64,000 nucleotides of DNA from Rhizobium lusitanum (GCF_014189535.1 NZ_CP050308.1:3337001-3401000); one strand, 5' to 3'. Positions 8,441 to 18,004 are shown, counted from the stretch's first letter. Notes: generated by a model from the letters alone, not told the origin. A program made the numbers and translations.

Positions 8441-8632
8441 ATGCCGCAGATCATTTTCTTCGCTGTCGTTATCGGCGGCATCTGGTGGCTTTATCGACGC
8501 TTTGTGCGTGCTGCACAAAAGCTTACCGAAAAGTCACGCCGGGCCGAAAACGAACGGCGGACGGGTGCCGTCGGGACACTGGTGAAGGATCCAAAGACGG
8601 GGGAGTATCGGGTCAAGCGGGATGAGGAGTAG
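8441..8632 (+). CDS. Small membrane-anchored protein
   Basis: A 63-residue protein with one N-terminal transmembrane helix, IIFFAVVIGGIWWLYRRF, then a charged cytoplasmic tail ending in TGEYRVKRDEE. It follows the S49 protease gene by 16 bases in the same direction and is probably co-transcribed. The tail segment LVKDPKTGEY recalls short alphaproteobacterial hypothetical proteins. Function unknown. Confidence 0.75.
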   Translation: MPQIIFFAVVIGGIWWLYRRFVRAAQKLTEKSRRAENERRTGAVGTLVKDPKTGEYRVKRDEE

Positions 8633-8677
8633 TCATTGATACAGGGTTGTTCGACACGATTAAGTCGCACACCCACC

Positions 8678-8992
8678 CTAACGCCGTTCTTTTACCCGAG
8701 ACATCCAATCCGCGCCGGCATAGCTGATGCAGATAACGCGCACGACCTTGGTGGCATCATCGATAGTGAAGCACACGACCGCTTTTTCTGAAGCGGGAAT
8801 GGCGCGTAGACCTGGGTAAATATCATCGCGCGTTGTTCCGATATGAGGAAAATCGGTCAGCGAGTTTAACGTCTTCTCGATTTGCTCGATTTTACTCTGG
8901 GCGGTGGCGTAGCCGGCATATTCGCCAATCAGTGTCGTAATATTAAAAAGGTCGGCTCGAACGAGGGGATGGCGAGTGACCTCATACGCCAT
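8678..8992 (-). CDS. RelE/ParE-family toxin
   Basis: A 104-residue protein of the RelE/ParE superfamily. The sequence shows the typical N-terminal helix pair (VTRHPLVRADLFNITTLI), the strand FPHIGTTRDDIYPGLRAI, and the C-terminal KVVRVICISYAGADW. ParE members inhibit gyrase and RelE members cleave mRNA; the sequence does not decide which. The chosen ATG overlaps the antitoxin's stop region by 11 bases, typical of such operons. Upstream in-frame ATGs are less likely. Confidence 0.85.
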   Translation of the reverse strand: MAYEVTRHPLVRADLFNITTLIGEYAGYATAQSKIEQIEKTLNSLTDFPHIGTTRDDIYPGLRAIPASEKAVVCFTIDDATKVVRVICISYAGADWMSRVKERR

Positions 8993-9281
8993 TCTGCTTT
9001 TCATCCATTTTTTTGCGGATGAGGGTACGGACGTCGTCAAACAAGGTGTCGCCCTTTAGCGGTATCCATTGGTCAGCTGGCAATTCCATGCGCCGACGAA
9101 TTTCATCCGCCATGCCGGACACCGCATCATCGGGCGTACCATCATGATGCGTCGACTGGTCAATCTGCTCGATCGCCGCTTCAACAAGGCTGGAAATCGA
9201 AGGAAATGCACCTTCCTCGACCATCTTTTCCGCAAGGCGGAGATGGTGCTCGGACAATGTGATTTCGGTTTTGACGTTCAT
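8982..9281 (-). CDS. ParD-like ribbon-helix-helix antitoxin
   Basis: A 99-residue antitoxin starting [20 protein letters not shown], the beta-strand and first helix of a ribbon-helix-helix DNA-binding domain. A long acidic C-terminal helix should embrace the toxin. The ATG follows GGAGA by eight bases. It precedes and overlaps the toxin gene. An inverted repeat just upstream is a probable autoregulatory operator. Confidence 0.82.
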   Translation of the reverse strand: MNVKTEITLSEHHLRLAEKMVEEGAFPSISSLVEAAIEQIDQSTHHDGTPDDAVSGMADEIRRRMELPADQWIPLKGDTLFDDVRTLIRKKMDEKQNGV

Positions 9282-9306
9282 TATTCTTCTCCAAGTCATC
9301 GCGGAG

Positions 9307-9328
9307 ACGCATAGCCATATCTATACGT
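9307..9328 (-). promoter_or_regulatory. Probable toxin-antitoxin operator (inverted repeat)
   Basis: On the minus strand ACGTATAG-N6-CTATGCGT forms an 8-base inverted repeat with one mismatch, 26 bases upstream of the antitoxin ATG. It contains a TATAGAT stretch that could be the -10. Ribbon-helix-helix antitoxins normally bind such repeats over their own promoter. The assignment is inference. Confidence 0.5.
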
Positions 9329-9400
9329 CATCTCTTGACCCTTGTCTTCCATCGTGGCACCTGTCCGCCAAACCGTTCGTTACCTGAAGAAATCAATCCC

Positions 9401-10360
9401 ATGACCGCCACCGTGCCCGACCATATGAACCCGAAGCGCTCTTTCCAGGCGTTGATCCTGACCCTGCATAATTACTGGGCCGACAAGGGTTGCGCGGTTC
9501 TTCAGCCTTACGACATGGAAGTCGGTGCCGGTACGTTCCATCCGGCAACCACGCTGCGCGCGCTGGGGCCGAAGCCTTGGAAGGCCGCTTACGTGCAGCC
9601 GTCCCGCCGCCCGTCCGACGGTCGCTACGGTGAAAACCCGAACCGCATGCAGCATTACTACCAGTATCAGGTCATCCTGAAGCCCAATCCGCCGAACCTG
9701 CAGGAGCTCTATCTCGGCTCGCTGGCGGCAATAGGTCTCGATCCGCTCCTGCATGACATCCGCTTCGTCGAGGACGATTGGGAAAGCCCGACGCTCGGCG
9801 CCTGGGGTCTCGGCTGGGAGTGCTGGTGCGACGGCATGGAAGTATCGCAGTTCACCTATTTCCAGCAGATCTGCGGCATTGAGTGCGCGCCGGTCGCTGG
9901 CGAGCTGACCTATGGCCTTGAGCGTCTTGCCACCTACGTCCAGGGTGTCGACAGCGTTTACGACCTGAATTTCAACGGCCTCGAAGGCGATGAAAAGATC
10001 ACCTACGGCGATGTCTTCCTGCAAGCCGAACAGGAATATTCCCGGCATAATTTCGAATATGCCAATACCGAGATGCTGCATCGTCATTTCAGCGATGCCG
10101 AGAAGGAATGCCTGGCGCTTCTGGCCGCCGGCGCGCCCGGTGACAGCGACAACCAGCGTCTGCACAAATGCGTGTTTCCTGCCTACGACCAGTGCATCAA
10201 GGCAAGCCATGTCTTCAACCTGCTCGACGCGCGCGGCGTGATCTCCGTCACCGAGCGCCAGAGCTACATCCTGCGCGTGCGTACGCTCGCCAAGGCATGC
10301 GGCGAGGCTTTCCTGCTGACGGATGCCGGTGGCGTCAACTGGGGCAAGCAGGCCGCCTAA
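9401..10360 (+). CDS. glyQ: Glycyl-tRNA synthetase alpha subunit
   Basis: The 319-residue alpha chain of the bacterial (alpha-beta)2 glycyl-tRNA synthetase, carrying the class II aminoacylation site. Conserved segments include [45 protein letters not shown] and [15 protein letters not shown] [14 protein letters not shown]. The start gives a short N-terminal extension ([15 protein letters not shown]); the next ATG, 24 bases on, is an alternative. The beta-chain gene glyS is 4.7 kb downstream, separated by four unrelated genes rather than adjacent. Confidence 0.97.
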   Translation: MTATVPDHMNPKRSFQALILTLHNYWADKGCAVLQPYDMEVGAGTFHPATTLRALGPKPWKAAYVQPSRRPSDGRYGENPNRMQHYYQYQVILKPNPPNLQELYLGSLAAIGLDPLLHDIRFVEDDWESPTLGAWGLGWECWCDGMEVSQFTYFQQICGIECAPVAGELTYGLERLATYVQGVDSVYDLNFNGLEGDEKITYGDVFLQAEQEYSRHNFEYANTEMLHRHFSDAEKECLALLAAGAPGDSDNQRLHKCVFPAYDQCIKASHVFNLLDARGVISVTERQSYILRVRTLAKACGEAFLLTDAGGVNWGKQAA

Positions 10361-10447
10361 GATACTGCCAGCACAGCGAAAGCGGATGACAATAGTCGCG
10401 AAGCCGCATAGTGTCCCCTTGATTGTAATCGCAACGGGGGGTTCGCG

Positions 10448-10999
10448 ATGTATATTATCCTGGCGGTCATCGTTCTTGCCGCGCTGTATGCCGTTTTCGT
10501 CTATAACGGTCTCGTCAGCGCCCGGCAGGTCGCCGAGGAGGCATGGTCCGGCATCGACGTACAGTTGAAGCGCCGCGCCGATCTCATTCCCAATCTTATC
10601 GAGACGGTCAAAGGCTATGCCGGCCATGAGCGGCAGACATTGGAAGAGGTCGTTGAGCTGCGCAACAAGGCGCAGGCCGTGCCGGCAGGCGATGTCGCAG
10701 GTCGCGGTGTGGCCGAAGGTCTCCTCGGCCAAGCGCTCGGCCGTGTCATCGCACTTGCCGAAGCCTATCCGGATCTCAAGGCCAACACGAATTTCCTCGA
10801 ATTGCAGCGCTCGCTTGAAACGATAGAAGGCGAGATCCAGATGTCCCGGCGCTATTACAACGGTGCTGCCCGCGACCTGAACGTCAAGGTCGAGAGCTTC
10901 CCTTCCAATCTCATCGCCGGCCAGTTCGGTTTCGCCAAGCGCGCTTTCTTCGAGATCACCGACGAAGCCGACCGCGCTGTTCCGACCGTCAAGTTCTGA
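10448..10999 (+). CDS. lemA: LemA family protein
   Basis: A 183-residue LemA protein with one N-terminal membrane helix (YIILAVIVLAALYAVFVYNGL) and a conserved coiled-coil body, including VQLKRRADLIPNLIETVKGY and the C-terminal ESFPSNLIAGQFGF. LemA proteins are membrane-anchored helical proteins of unknown mechanism, usually encoded next to a DUF2207 membrane protein. Here that partner lies 1.4 kb downstream with aroA in between. Confidence 0.93.
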   Translation: MYIILAVIVLAALYAVFVYNGLVSARQVAEEAWSGIDVQLKRRADLIPNLIETVKGYAGHERQTLEEVVELRNKAQAVPAGDVAGRGVAEGLLGQALGRVIALAEAYPDLKANTNFLELQRSLETIEGEIQMSRRYYNGAARDLNVKVESFPSNLIAGQFGFAKRAFFEITDEADRAVPTVKF

Positions 11000-11083
11000 G
11001 ATTCCCGCTATCGGTTTTGCATGTGAGGCGGTAAAGGAAGCCGACCGCAGGCCATCGGCCGCTTTCCTGACTGACCAAAGAGA

Positions 11084-12343
11084 ATGATGATGGGTAGAGC
11101 CAAACTCACGATTATCCCGCCTGGCAAGCCGTTGACCGGCCGCGCCATGCCGCCGGGATCGAAGTCGATCACCAACCGCGCGCTGCTGCTTGCCGGCCTC
11201 GCCAAGGGCACTAGCCGACTGACCGGCGCGCTGAAGAGTGACGACACCCGCTATATGGCCGAAGCGCTGCGCGCCATGGGCGTTACCATCGACGAGCCCG
11301 ACGACACCACCTTCATCGTCACCGGCAGCGGCAAGCTTCAGCCTGCAGCGGAACCGCTTTTCCTCGGCAATGCCGGCACCGCGACGCGCTTCCTGACGGC
11401 CGCCGCCGCTCTGGTTGACGGCAAGGTCGTGGTCGATGGCGATGCCCATATGCGCAAGCGGCCGATCGGCCCGCTGGTCGACGCGCTGCGCTCGCTCGGC
11501 ATCGACGCAACGGCTGAAACTGGCTGCCCGCCGGTTACCGTCAACGGCACGGGCCGCTTTGAGGCGAGCCGCGTGCGGATCGATGGCGGTCTTTCCAGCC
11601 AATATGTCTCGGCCCTCCTGATGATGGCCGCCGGTGGCGACCGGCCGGTCGATGTCGAATTGCTCGGCGAGCATATCGGCGCGCTCGGCTATATCGATCT
11701 GACGGTTGCTGCCATGCGCGCTTTCGGCGCCAAGGTCGAGCGCACCAGCCCGGTCACATGGCGGGTCGAGCCGACCGGCTACCACGCAGCGGATTTCCTC
11801 ATCGAGCCGGATGCTTCGGCTGCCACCTATCTCTGGGCGGCGGAAGTGTTGACCGGCGGCAAGATCGACCTCGGCACGCCGGCGACCGAATTCTCGCAGC
11901 CGGACGCTCGCGCCTATGAGCTGATCTCGCAATTCCCGCATCTGCCCGCCGTCATCGACGGATCGCAGATGCAGGACGCCATTCCGACGCTTGCTGTCCT
12001 TGCTGCCTTCAACGAGACGCCCGTCCGTTTCGTCGGTATCGCCAACCTCCGCGTCAAGGAATGCGACCGCGTCCGCGCGCTGTCGAGCGGCCTGTCGCGC
12101 ATCGTTCCGGGCCTCGGCACCGAAGAGGGCGATGATCTGATCGTCGCTTCCGATCCGAGCTTGGCTGGCAAAGTGCTACCCGCCGAGATCGACAGCTTCG
12201 CCGATCACCGCATCGCCATGAGCTTCGCGCTCGCCGGCCTGAAGATCGGTGGCATCACCATTCTCGACCCAGATTGCGTTGCCAAAACCTTCCCGTCTTA
12301 TTGGCGGGTACTGGCTTCGCTGGGTGTTGCCTACGACGACTAA
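11084..12343 (+). CDS. aroA: 3-phosphoshikimate 1-carboxyvinyltransferase (EPSP synthase)
   Basis: A 419-residue EPSP synthase, which joins shikimate-3-phosphate and phosphoenolpyruvate in aromatic amino-acid synthesis. Substrate-binding segments are intact: PPGSKSITNRALLLAG at 23-38, LFLGNAGTATRF at 92-103, RVKECDR near 323, and DHRIAMSFAL near the end. In the second segment the E. coli Met99 and Pro101 positions are Thr101 and Phe103. Pro101 changes are known to lower glyphosate binding, so natural insensitivity is possible. Rhizobia usually also have aroA near cmk-rpsA, so this may be a second copy. Three ATGs in tandem make the exact start uncertain by six bases. Confidence 0.93.
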   Translation: MMMGRAKLTIIPPGKPLTGRAMPPGSKSITNRALLLAGLAKGTSRLTGALKSDDTRYMAEALRAMGVTIDEPDDTTFIVTGSGKLQPAAEPLFLGNAGTATRFLTAAAALVDGKVVVDGDAHMRKRPIGPLVDALRSLGIDATAETGCPPVTVNGTGRFEASRVRIDGGLSSQYVSALLMMAAGGDRPVDVELLGEHIGALGYIDLTVAAMRAFGAKVERTSPVTWRVEPTGYHAADFLIEPDASAATYLWAAEVLTGGKIDLGTPATEFSQPDARAYELISQFPHLPAVIDGSQMQDAIPTLAVLAAFNETPVRFVGIANLRVKECDRVRALSSGLSRIVPGLGTEEGDDLIVASDPSLAGKVLPAEIDSFADHRIAMSFALAGLKIGGITILDPDCVAKTFPSYWRVLASLGVAYDD

Positions 12344-12429
12344 TGCCTCGCTCCCCCTGGGAGCGTGGATCTACGTTCAAGTCATGCGGCGCCCTCCACT
12401 GGGCGCTGCGGGGATCACATGGGGGTGTG

Positions 12430-14406
12430 ATGATGCGTTGGCTTTCCGGGGTTTTCCTGGCCTTGATCCTGCTGTTCTCCGCAACGGCAGCCTTGGCGGC
12501 CGAAGTCATCACAAACTTCGCCCAGGCGATTGCGCTCAATCGCGACGGCTCGATGAGCGTAACCGAGACCATTGCCGTGAATGCCGAAGGCCGTGCTATC
12601 CGTCGCGGCATCTTCCGGGATTTTCCGCTGACATTCCTCGATTCCGCTGGCCGCCAGGCGCAGGTGGATTTTGATGTCGTTTCCGTCGAACGCGACGGGC
12701 AGCCGGAGGAATGGCGGCTCGAGCGGATCGAAGGCGGCGAGCGCATCTACATCGGCCGGGCGGATCAGGGGAGCACGCAATTTCTCCTCAGCCCTGGCCC
12801 ACACATCTTCCGCCTCACCTACTCGACCAACCGCCAATTCCGCTATTTCGACAATCACGACGAACTCTATTGGAACGTTACCGGCAATGGCTGGCAATTC
12901 CCGATCCTGCGCGCCTCGGCAACTGTTACCCTGCCGGATGGCGTGACGCCGCAGCAACTGGCCTATTACACCGGCCCGATCGGTGGGAAAGGCCAGGATG
13001 CAAGCGCGAGCCAGCAAGCCGGAAAAGTCACATTCGCCACGACTCGTCCATTGGCTGAAGGTGAAGGGCTGACGATCGCTGTCAAGCTGGCGAAGGGAGT
13101 GATCCTGCCGCCGAGCAGCGGCCAGCAATGGCGCTGGTTCATCGCCGATCATCTCGACGCGATCATCGCCATCGGTGGTCTGATCCTGCTGTTTGCCTAT
13201 TATCTCAGGAGTTGGATCACCGTAGGGCGTGATCCGCCGCGGGGCGTCATGGTTCCGCGCTGGGATCCGCCGGATGGCGTCTCGCCGGCCTTGGTCAATT
13301 ACATCGACAACAGAGGCTTTTCCGGCGCCGGATGGACGGCGCTCTCGGCAACGGCGATTGATCTTGCCGTACGCGGTTACGTCACCCTCGACGATCTGAA
13401 GGACAAGGTGATCCTAAAGGCGACCGGCAAGACGGCGGGCCGCGATCTGGGCAGCGGCGAAAAGGTTCTGTTCGGCGCAATCGGCCCGTTCACGCCGCTG
13501 GTGATCGACGCCGCGAATGGCGCTGCCGTCCAAAAGCTCGGACAGCAATTCCGCAGCGCCATCGAGCGTGACCATCGCGACGAATATTACAAGGCCAACC
13601 GGCTCTATATCGTCATTGGCATTGCGCTGTCGGTGCTCATCCTGGCGTCCATTGTCATCTTTGGCCGCCTGCATGAAAATGCGCTTCCGCTCATCGTTAT
13701 TCCCGGCTTCCTCTCGATCGTGGTCACCATCTTTGCCGGCGCCATAGGCCGGATGTTTCTGCGCCACGACGCGGGCCTCGGGCGACGGATTTTCTCGGTC
13801 CTCGTCTTCGCCTTCATCGGCTTCGTCATCGTCTCTATCGTCGCCGGTCTTTTCGCCGCCGTCGTCGTGCCGCTGATGGAAGCGGGCGAACTTCCGTTGC
13901 TGGTCGGTATCGTCGGCATCTTCGCCCTTAACGTCGTGTTCTTCTTCCTGATGGGCGCACCGACGCCGATCGGGCGGAAGATGACGGATGGCATCGCCGG
14001 GCTGCGGCAATATCTGACGCTCGCCGAACGCGACCGGATGAACATGCAGGGCGCGCCGCAAATGTCGCCGCAGCATTTCGAAAAGCTGCTGCCCTACGCC
14101 GTCGCGCTCGGCGTCGAAAAGCCCTGGTCAAGCGCTTTCGATGCATGGCTGGCAACGGCCGCAGGTGCTGCGATCGCGGCGAGCTACGCCCCCGGTTGGT
14201 ACGTCGGCAATGTCTACGGCGGCAATCTTGGCGGCCGGATCGGCGAGTTCTCCTCCTCCATGGCCTCGACCATCGCCTCCACTATCCCCGCACCAGTCTC
14301 CAGCTCGTCCTCTGGCTTTGGCAGCAGCAGTGGCGGTGGTGGTTTCTCAGGCGGGGGTGGCTTCTCCGGTGGCGGAGGCGGCGGCGGCGGAGGAGGGGGA
14401 TGGTGA
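12430..14406 (+). CDS. DUF2207 membrane protein
   Basis: A 658-residue protein with a signal peptide (cleavage near ATAALA-AE), a large extracytoplasmic DUF2207 domain, a membrane helix near 243-263, a cytoplasmic stretch, and a four-helix cluster around 392-511. The tail is the family hallmark: a Ser-rich stretch and then a Gly/Phe run ending in GGGW. DUF2207 proteins are typically genetic partners of LemA; function is unknown. The ATG was chosen where GGGGGTG precedes it and the signal peptide begins. A palindromic repeat begins five bases after its stop. Confidence 0.92.
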   Translation: MMRWLSGVFLALILLFSATAALAAEVITNFAQAIALNRDGSMSVTETIAVNAEGRAIRRGIFRDFPLTFLDSAGRQAQVDFDVVSVERDGQPEEWRLERIEGGERIYIGRADQGSTQFLLSPGPHIFRLTYSTNRQFRYFDNHDELYWNVTGNGWQFPILRASATVTLPDGVTPQQLAYYTGPIGGKGQDASASQQAGKVTFATTRPLAEGEGLTIAVKLAKGVILPPSSGQQWRWFIADHLDAIIAIGGLILLFAYYLRSWITVGRDPPRGVMVPRWDPPDGVSPALVNYIDNRGFSGAGWTALSATAIDLAVRGYVTLDDLKDKVILKATGKTAGRDLGSGEKVLFGAIGPFTPLVIDAANGAAVQKLGQQFRSAIERDHRDEYYKANRLYIVIGIALSVLILASIVIFGRLHENALPLIVIPGFLSIVVTIFAGAIGRMFLRHDAGLGRRIFSVLVFAFIGFVIVSIVAGLFAAVVVPLMEAGELPLLVGIVGIFALNVVFFFLMGAPTPIGRKMTDGIAGLRQYLTLAERDRMNMQGAPQMSPQHFEKLLPYAVALGVEKPWSSAFDAWLATAAGAAIAASYAPGWYVGNVYGGNLGGRIGEFSSSMASTIASTIPAPVSSSSSGFGSSSGGGGFSGGGGFSGGGGGGGGGGGW

Positions 14407-14410
14407 TTGA

Positions 14411-14543
14411 ACACCTCCCCCTTGAGGGGGGAGGTCGCCGCGAAGCGGCGGGTGGGGGTGAAAATTGGCTGGCTGCAGAGGCCGCCGCGATCACCCCACC
14501 CCGGACCTTTGGCCCGACCCTCCCCCTCAAGGGGAGGTGCTTG
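14411..14543 (+). repeat. Rhizobial palindromic intergenic mosaic repeat (RIME-like)
   Basis: Two arms face each other: ACCTCCCCCTTGAGGGG near 14413 and CCTCCCCCTCAAGGGGAGGT near 14519-14538. Between them lie a small hairpin (CGCCGCGAAGCGGCG) and a GGGTGGGGGTG / CACCCCACCCC pair. The same layout recurs at 51671-51810. It matches in style the Rhizobium-specific intergenic mosaic elements. It separates the DUF2207 gene from the DUF559 gene. Confidence 0.75.
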
Positions 14544-14588
14544 TGGCCGCATAGAGATTTGCTATTTCAAGAGGTTAGAGGTCTCCTT

Positions 14589-15044
14589 ATGCCGAAGAAG
14601 CCCTCCAAGCTTGATCGCTTTAAAATCGCCAACAGTCGTCGCCTGCGCGCTGGTTCAACCGATGCCGAAGTAAAGCTTTGGAAGCATCTGTGGCGCATTC
14701 CTATCGAGGGCACGCATTTTCGACGGCAAGTTCCGATTGGGCGGTATTTCGCGGATTTCGCTTGCCATCAGATTGGTTTGATTATCGAACTTGATGGCAG
14801 CCAGCACGCGGAAGATGCGACAAGGCGCTATGATACGGAGCGCACGGCATTTCTCGAAAGTCAGGGCTATCACGTCGTCCGATTCTGGAATGCCGAGGTA
14901 ACAGACGAGATTGAGGCTGTTCTGGATACGATATTTGCCATTGTGCAGCAGCGGCAAATTTTGCTAGCAGAGGCCGACCATTTTCACCACACTCCGGCAC
15001 ACCGTGCCGACCCTCTCTCTCAAGGGGAGGGTGAGGAACCTTGA
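14589..15044 (+). CDS. DUF559 (Vsr-like endonuclease fold) protein
   Basis: A 151-residue DUF559 protein. The restriction-endonuclease-like core is clear: [16 protein letters not shown], then [12 protein letters not shown] with the Glu-Asp pair, and the final strand [12 protein letters not shown]. Family members are predicted nucleases related to very-short-patch repair enzymes; the biological role is not established. The last ~20 residues ([19 protein letters not shown]) are encoded by a half copy of the palindromic repeat, so the natural C-terminus has been overwritten or extended. A full repeat copy lies upstream. The stop is one base before the glyS ATG. Confidence 0.85.
   Translation: MPKKPSKLDRFKIANSRRLRAGSTDAEVKLWKHLWRIPIEGTHFRRQVPIGRYFADFACHQIGLIIELDGSQHAEDATRRYDTERTAFLESQGYHVVRFWNAEVTDEIEAVLDTIFAIVQQRQILLAEADHFHHTPAHRADPLSQGEGEEP
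14980..15036 (+). repeat. Half copy of the palindromic repeat inside the DUF559 3' end
   Basis: CACACTCCGGCAC...GACCCTCTCTCTCAAGGGGAGGG aligns with the right arm of the element at 14411-14543, with the left arm absent. It encodes the DUF559 tail, and its end (GGGTGAGGAACC) provides the Shine-Dalgarno of glyS. Confidence 0.65.
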
Positions 15045-15045
15045 C

Positions 15046-17160
15046 ATGCCCGATCTCCTTCTCGAACTCCGCTCCGAGGAAATTCCCGCCCGTATGCAGC
15101 GCAAGGCTGCCGGCGATCTGAAGAAGCTGGTGACCGACGCGCTAGTCGAGGCAGGTCTGTCCTATGAGGGCGCGCGCGAATATTGGACGCCGCGGCGCCT
15201 GACGCTGGACATTCGCGGCGTCACCGCACGCTCCGCCGATGTGCGCGAAGAGCGCAAGGGGCCGCGCACCGACGCCAATGAAAAGGCGATCGAAGGCTTT
15301 TTGCGCGGCGCCGGCCTATCTTCCGTTTCCGAAGCACAGGTGCAGAGCGACCCGAAGAAGGGCGATTTCTATGTTGCGATCATCTCCAAGCCCGGTCGTG
15401 GCGCCGAGGAGATCGTTGCCGACGTCATGCCTGGGATTATTCGCGATTTCCCCTGGCCGAAGTCGATGCGCTGGGGCAAGGCGTCAGCCAAACCCGGCTC
15501 GCTGCGATGGGTGCGCCCGCTCCAGTCGATCGTCTGCACGTTCGGCACCGAGCATGAAGAGACCGTTGTCATCCCCTTCGAGATCGACGGTATCGTTGCC
15601 TCGAACGTGACCTTTGGCCACCGCTTCCATGCGCCGGGCCCGATCACCGTCAAGCGTTTCGACGATTACGTGTCCAGCCTGGACAAGGCCAAAGTCATTC
15701 TCGATGCCGAGCGCCGCAAGGACATCATCCTGCACGATGCCCGCGACATCGCCTTCGCCAACGGCCTGGAACTGGTCGAGGACGAGGGCTTGTTGGAAGA
15801 GGTGTCCGGCCTGGTGGAATGGCCGCAGGTGCTGATGGGTTCTTTTGAGGAAGATTACCTGTCGATCCCCTCGGAAATCATCCGCCTGACGATCAAGACG
15901 AACCAAAAGTGTTTTGTCACCCGTTCGCAGGCCGGGGAGACACTCTCCAACCGTTTCATCCTCGTCTCCAATATCCAGGCGACGGATGGCGGCAAGGAGA
16001 TCATCCATGGCAACGGCAAGGTCGTACGCGCCCGTCTTTCCGACGCGCTGCATTTCTGGAAGCGCGACCAGGGCAATCTGCCGGACCTCGAAACGCTGGA
16101 GGCTTCCGCCGCGAAATTCGGCCTCGATCTGAAAAAGCCGCTGGATCAGCGCATGGCCAAGCTCGATGCGCTGAACGTTACCTTTCATGCCAAGCTCGGC
16201 AGCCAGGGCGAACGCGTTGCCCGCATCCGTACGCTGGCGGCTGAACTCGCCAAGATCACCGGCGCCGATCCGGTCAAGGTCGATCGCGCTGCCGTGCTCG
16301 CCAAGGCCGACCTGCGCACGGAAGCCGTCGGCGAATTCCCCGAGCTTCAGGGCCTCATGGGCCGTAAATATGCGGGGCTGCAGGGCGAAGACGCCTCTGT
16401 GGCTGCTGCTATCGAGGATCACTACAAGCCACAAGGTCCGTCCGACCGCGTGCCGGACGACAAGGTGGCAATCACCGTAGCGTTGGCCGACAAGCTGGAT
16501 ACGCTGATCGGCTTCTGGGCGATCGATGAGAAGCCCACCGGCTCTAAGGACCCCTATGCGCTGCGCCGTGCGGCTCTCGGTGTCGTCAGGATCCTGTTGG
16601 AACGCAAGGTGCGCTTGCCGCTGCTGGCGGCGACGAAGGATGCGGATCTCCTCGCCTTCTTCCACGACCGCCTGAAAGTCTATCTTCGCGATCAGGGCGC
16701 CCGCTACGACCTCATCGATTCCGTGTTGACACCGGAAGCCGACGATCTCTTGATGGTCGCCCGCCGCGTCGAGGCGCTGACAGCCTTCATCACCTCGGAA
16801 GACGGCAAGAACCTGCTCGCCGGCGCCAAGCGCGCCACGCAGCTTCTCGCCGCCGAGGAAAAGAAGGGCACTGTCGTCGCCGATGGTGTTTCGGAAGCAT
16901 TGCTAACGCTCGACGCTGAAAAAGACCTTTTCGTTGCCGTCACCAAGGCCTCAGCCGAAGCGGCCAAGGCGATTACCGGTGAAGATTTCCGCTCGGCGAT
17001 GGCCGCGCTTTCGACACTACGCGCGCCCGTCGACCGCTTCTTCGGGGATGTCCTCGTCAACGACGAAGACGCCGCCATCCGCGCCAACCGTCTGGCGCTG
17101 CTGCGCCTGATCCGTGAGGCGACTGGGACGGTAGCGGACTTCTCGAAGATTGCCGGATAG
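15046..17160 (+). CDS. glyS: Glycyl-tRNA synthetase beta subunit
   Basis: The 704-residue beta chain (tRNA-binding subunit) of the tetrameric glycyl-tRNA synthetase. It begins [17 protein letters not shown], the highly conserved family start, and has the expected length with an HD-like central region and the anticodon-binding C-terminal domain. AGGAA about eight bases upstream comes from the palindromic repeat. It follows the DUF559 stop by one base, so translation may be coupled to that gene. Confidence 0.97.
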   Translation: MPDLLLELRSEEIPARMQRKAAGDLKKLVTDALVEAGLSYEGAREYWTPRRLTLDIRGVTARSADVREERKGPRTDANEKAIEGFLRGAGLSSVSEAQVQSDPKKGDFYVAIISKPGRGAEEIVADVMPGIIRDFPWPKSMRWGKASAKPGSLRWVRPLQSIVCTFGTEHEETVVIPFEIDGIVASNVTFGHRFHAPGPITVKRFDDYVSSLDKAKVILDAERRKDIILHDARDIAFANGLELVEDEGLLEEVSGLVEWPQVLMGSFEEDYLSIPSEIIRLTIKTNQKCFVTRSQAGETLSNRFILVSNIQATDGGKEIIHGNGKVVRARLSDALHFWKRDQGNLPDLETLEASAAKFGLDLKKPLDQRMAKLDALNVTFHAKLGSQGERVARIRTLAAELAKITGADPVKVDRAAVLAKADLRTEAVGEFPELQGLMGRKYAGLQGEDASVAAAIEDHYKPQGPSDRVPDDKVAITVALADKLDTLIGFWAIDEKPTGSKDPYALRRAALGVVRILLERKVRLPLLAATKDADLLAFFHDRLKVYLRDQGARYDLIDSVLTPEADDLLMVARRVEALTAFITSEDGKNLLAGAKRATQLLAAEEKKGTVVADGVSEALLTLDAEKDLFVAVTKASAEAAKAITGEDFRSAMAALSTLRAPVDRFFGDVLVNDEDAAIRANRLALLRLIREATGTVADFSKIAG

Positions 17161-17242
17161 GCATTCTCTTCCCGTCTTAGTTGGTGTAACTGCTTGGTCG
17201 ATGTTTCTAATATAGACGGCGACTTGCAAGAGAGGCGGCAAA

Positions 17243-18004
17243 TTGGACGGTGGCGATTGGGGTGTCTATTTGACCAACGATCTTGGTGCTCTCGCGAGCA
17301 TCGGAGTAGACTTGCAATACAAAATGGCTGCCGTCTCGTCATTTTCAACACTGGTGATTTTGGAGATCAAGCTAACGCATCCGCGTGAGAACGGGCTACC
17401 GCAATCGGACGAGTCGCAAGCTGTATATGCGATCGAGGATCGGATGGGCGAGGTCCTTCGCGCATCCAACGAAAACCGATACGTCGGGCGAAAATTATCG
17501 GGTGGCGTGGTAAAGTTCTTCTTTTATACCTCTACGGTTGGAGGTCTTTTGGCCTCGATCAAAGAAACCGCCGCGCAATTTCCGCAGTATTCCTTCGAGA
17601 CTCGTGTCATCAGCGATGCAAATTGGTCCGTTTATCGCCAATCCTTGCTTCCAGGCGGCGACGATATTCAGCGGGTTGAAGACAATAAAGTTCTGTCTAG
17701 CATGATTGCTCACGGCGACGATGGAACGCACCCAAGAGTTGTCGACCATTTCGCATATTTTTCCACCGCCGAAGAGCAGAGAAAATTTGCCGCTTCTATT
17801 TTGAAGTACGGTTTCGAAGTTGCCGATCAGGCGTCAATCGACGATTCGGCCAGGCCTTGGTCCGTTCGATTTCGCCGGATCGATGTTCCAAATCAGATAA
17901 CAGCCGTAACGGTCAAGCTCACTCATCTCGCTGCTCAATTCGATGGCGAATACGATGGCTGGGAGTGCGCTGTGACACCATCCGCCACACTACCGGGCAA
18001 ATAA
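17243..18004 (+). CDS. DUF695 and RraB-like two-domain protein
   Basis: A 253-residue protein with a DUF695 N-terminal half (DWGVYLTNDLG..., WSVYRQSLLPGGDD) and an RraB-like segment (VVDHFAYFSTAEEQRKFA, YGFEV). RraB in E. coli inhibits RNase E; here only the fold similarity is claimed. The start is TTG, with AGAGG seven bases before it. Its base composition is visibly lower in GC than its neighbours, suggesting acquisition. The stop shares one base with the DUF523 start. Confidence 0.7.
   Translation: MDGGDWGVYLTNDLGALASIGVDLQYKMAAVSSFSTLVILEIKLTHPRENGLPQSDESQAVYAIEDRMGEVLRASNENRYVGRKLSGGVVKFFFYTSTVGGLLASIKETAAQFPQYSFETRVISDANWSVYRQSLLPGGDDIQRVEDNKVLSSMIAHGDDGTHPRVVDHFAYFSTAEEQRKFAASILKYGFEVADQASIDDSARPWSVRFRRIDVPNQITAVTVKLTHLAAQFDGEYDGWECAVTPSATLPGK

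Noticed and set aside
9380..11941. 853-residue open frame on the minus strand
   Set aside because: It lies fully antisense to glyQ, lemA and the start of aroA, is rich in Arg/His/Asp-type shadow composition, and has no recognisable domain.
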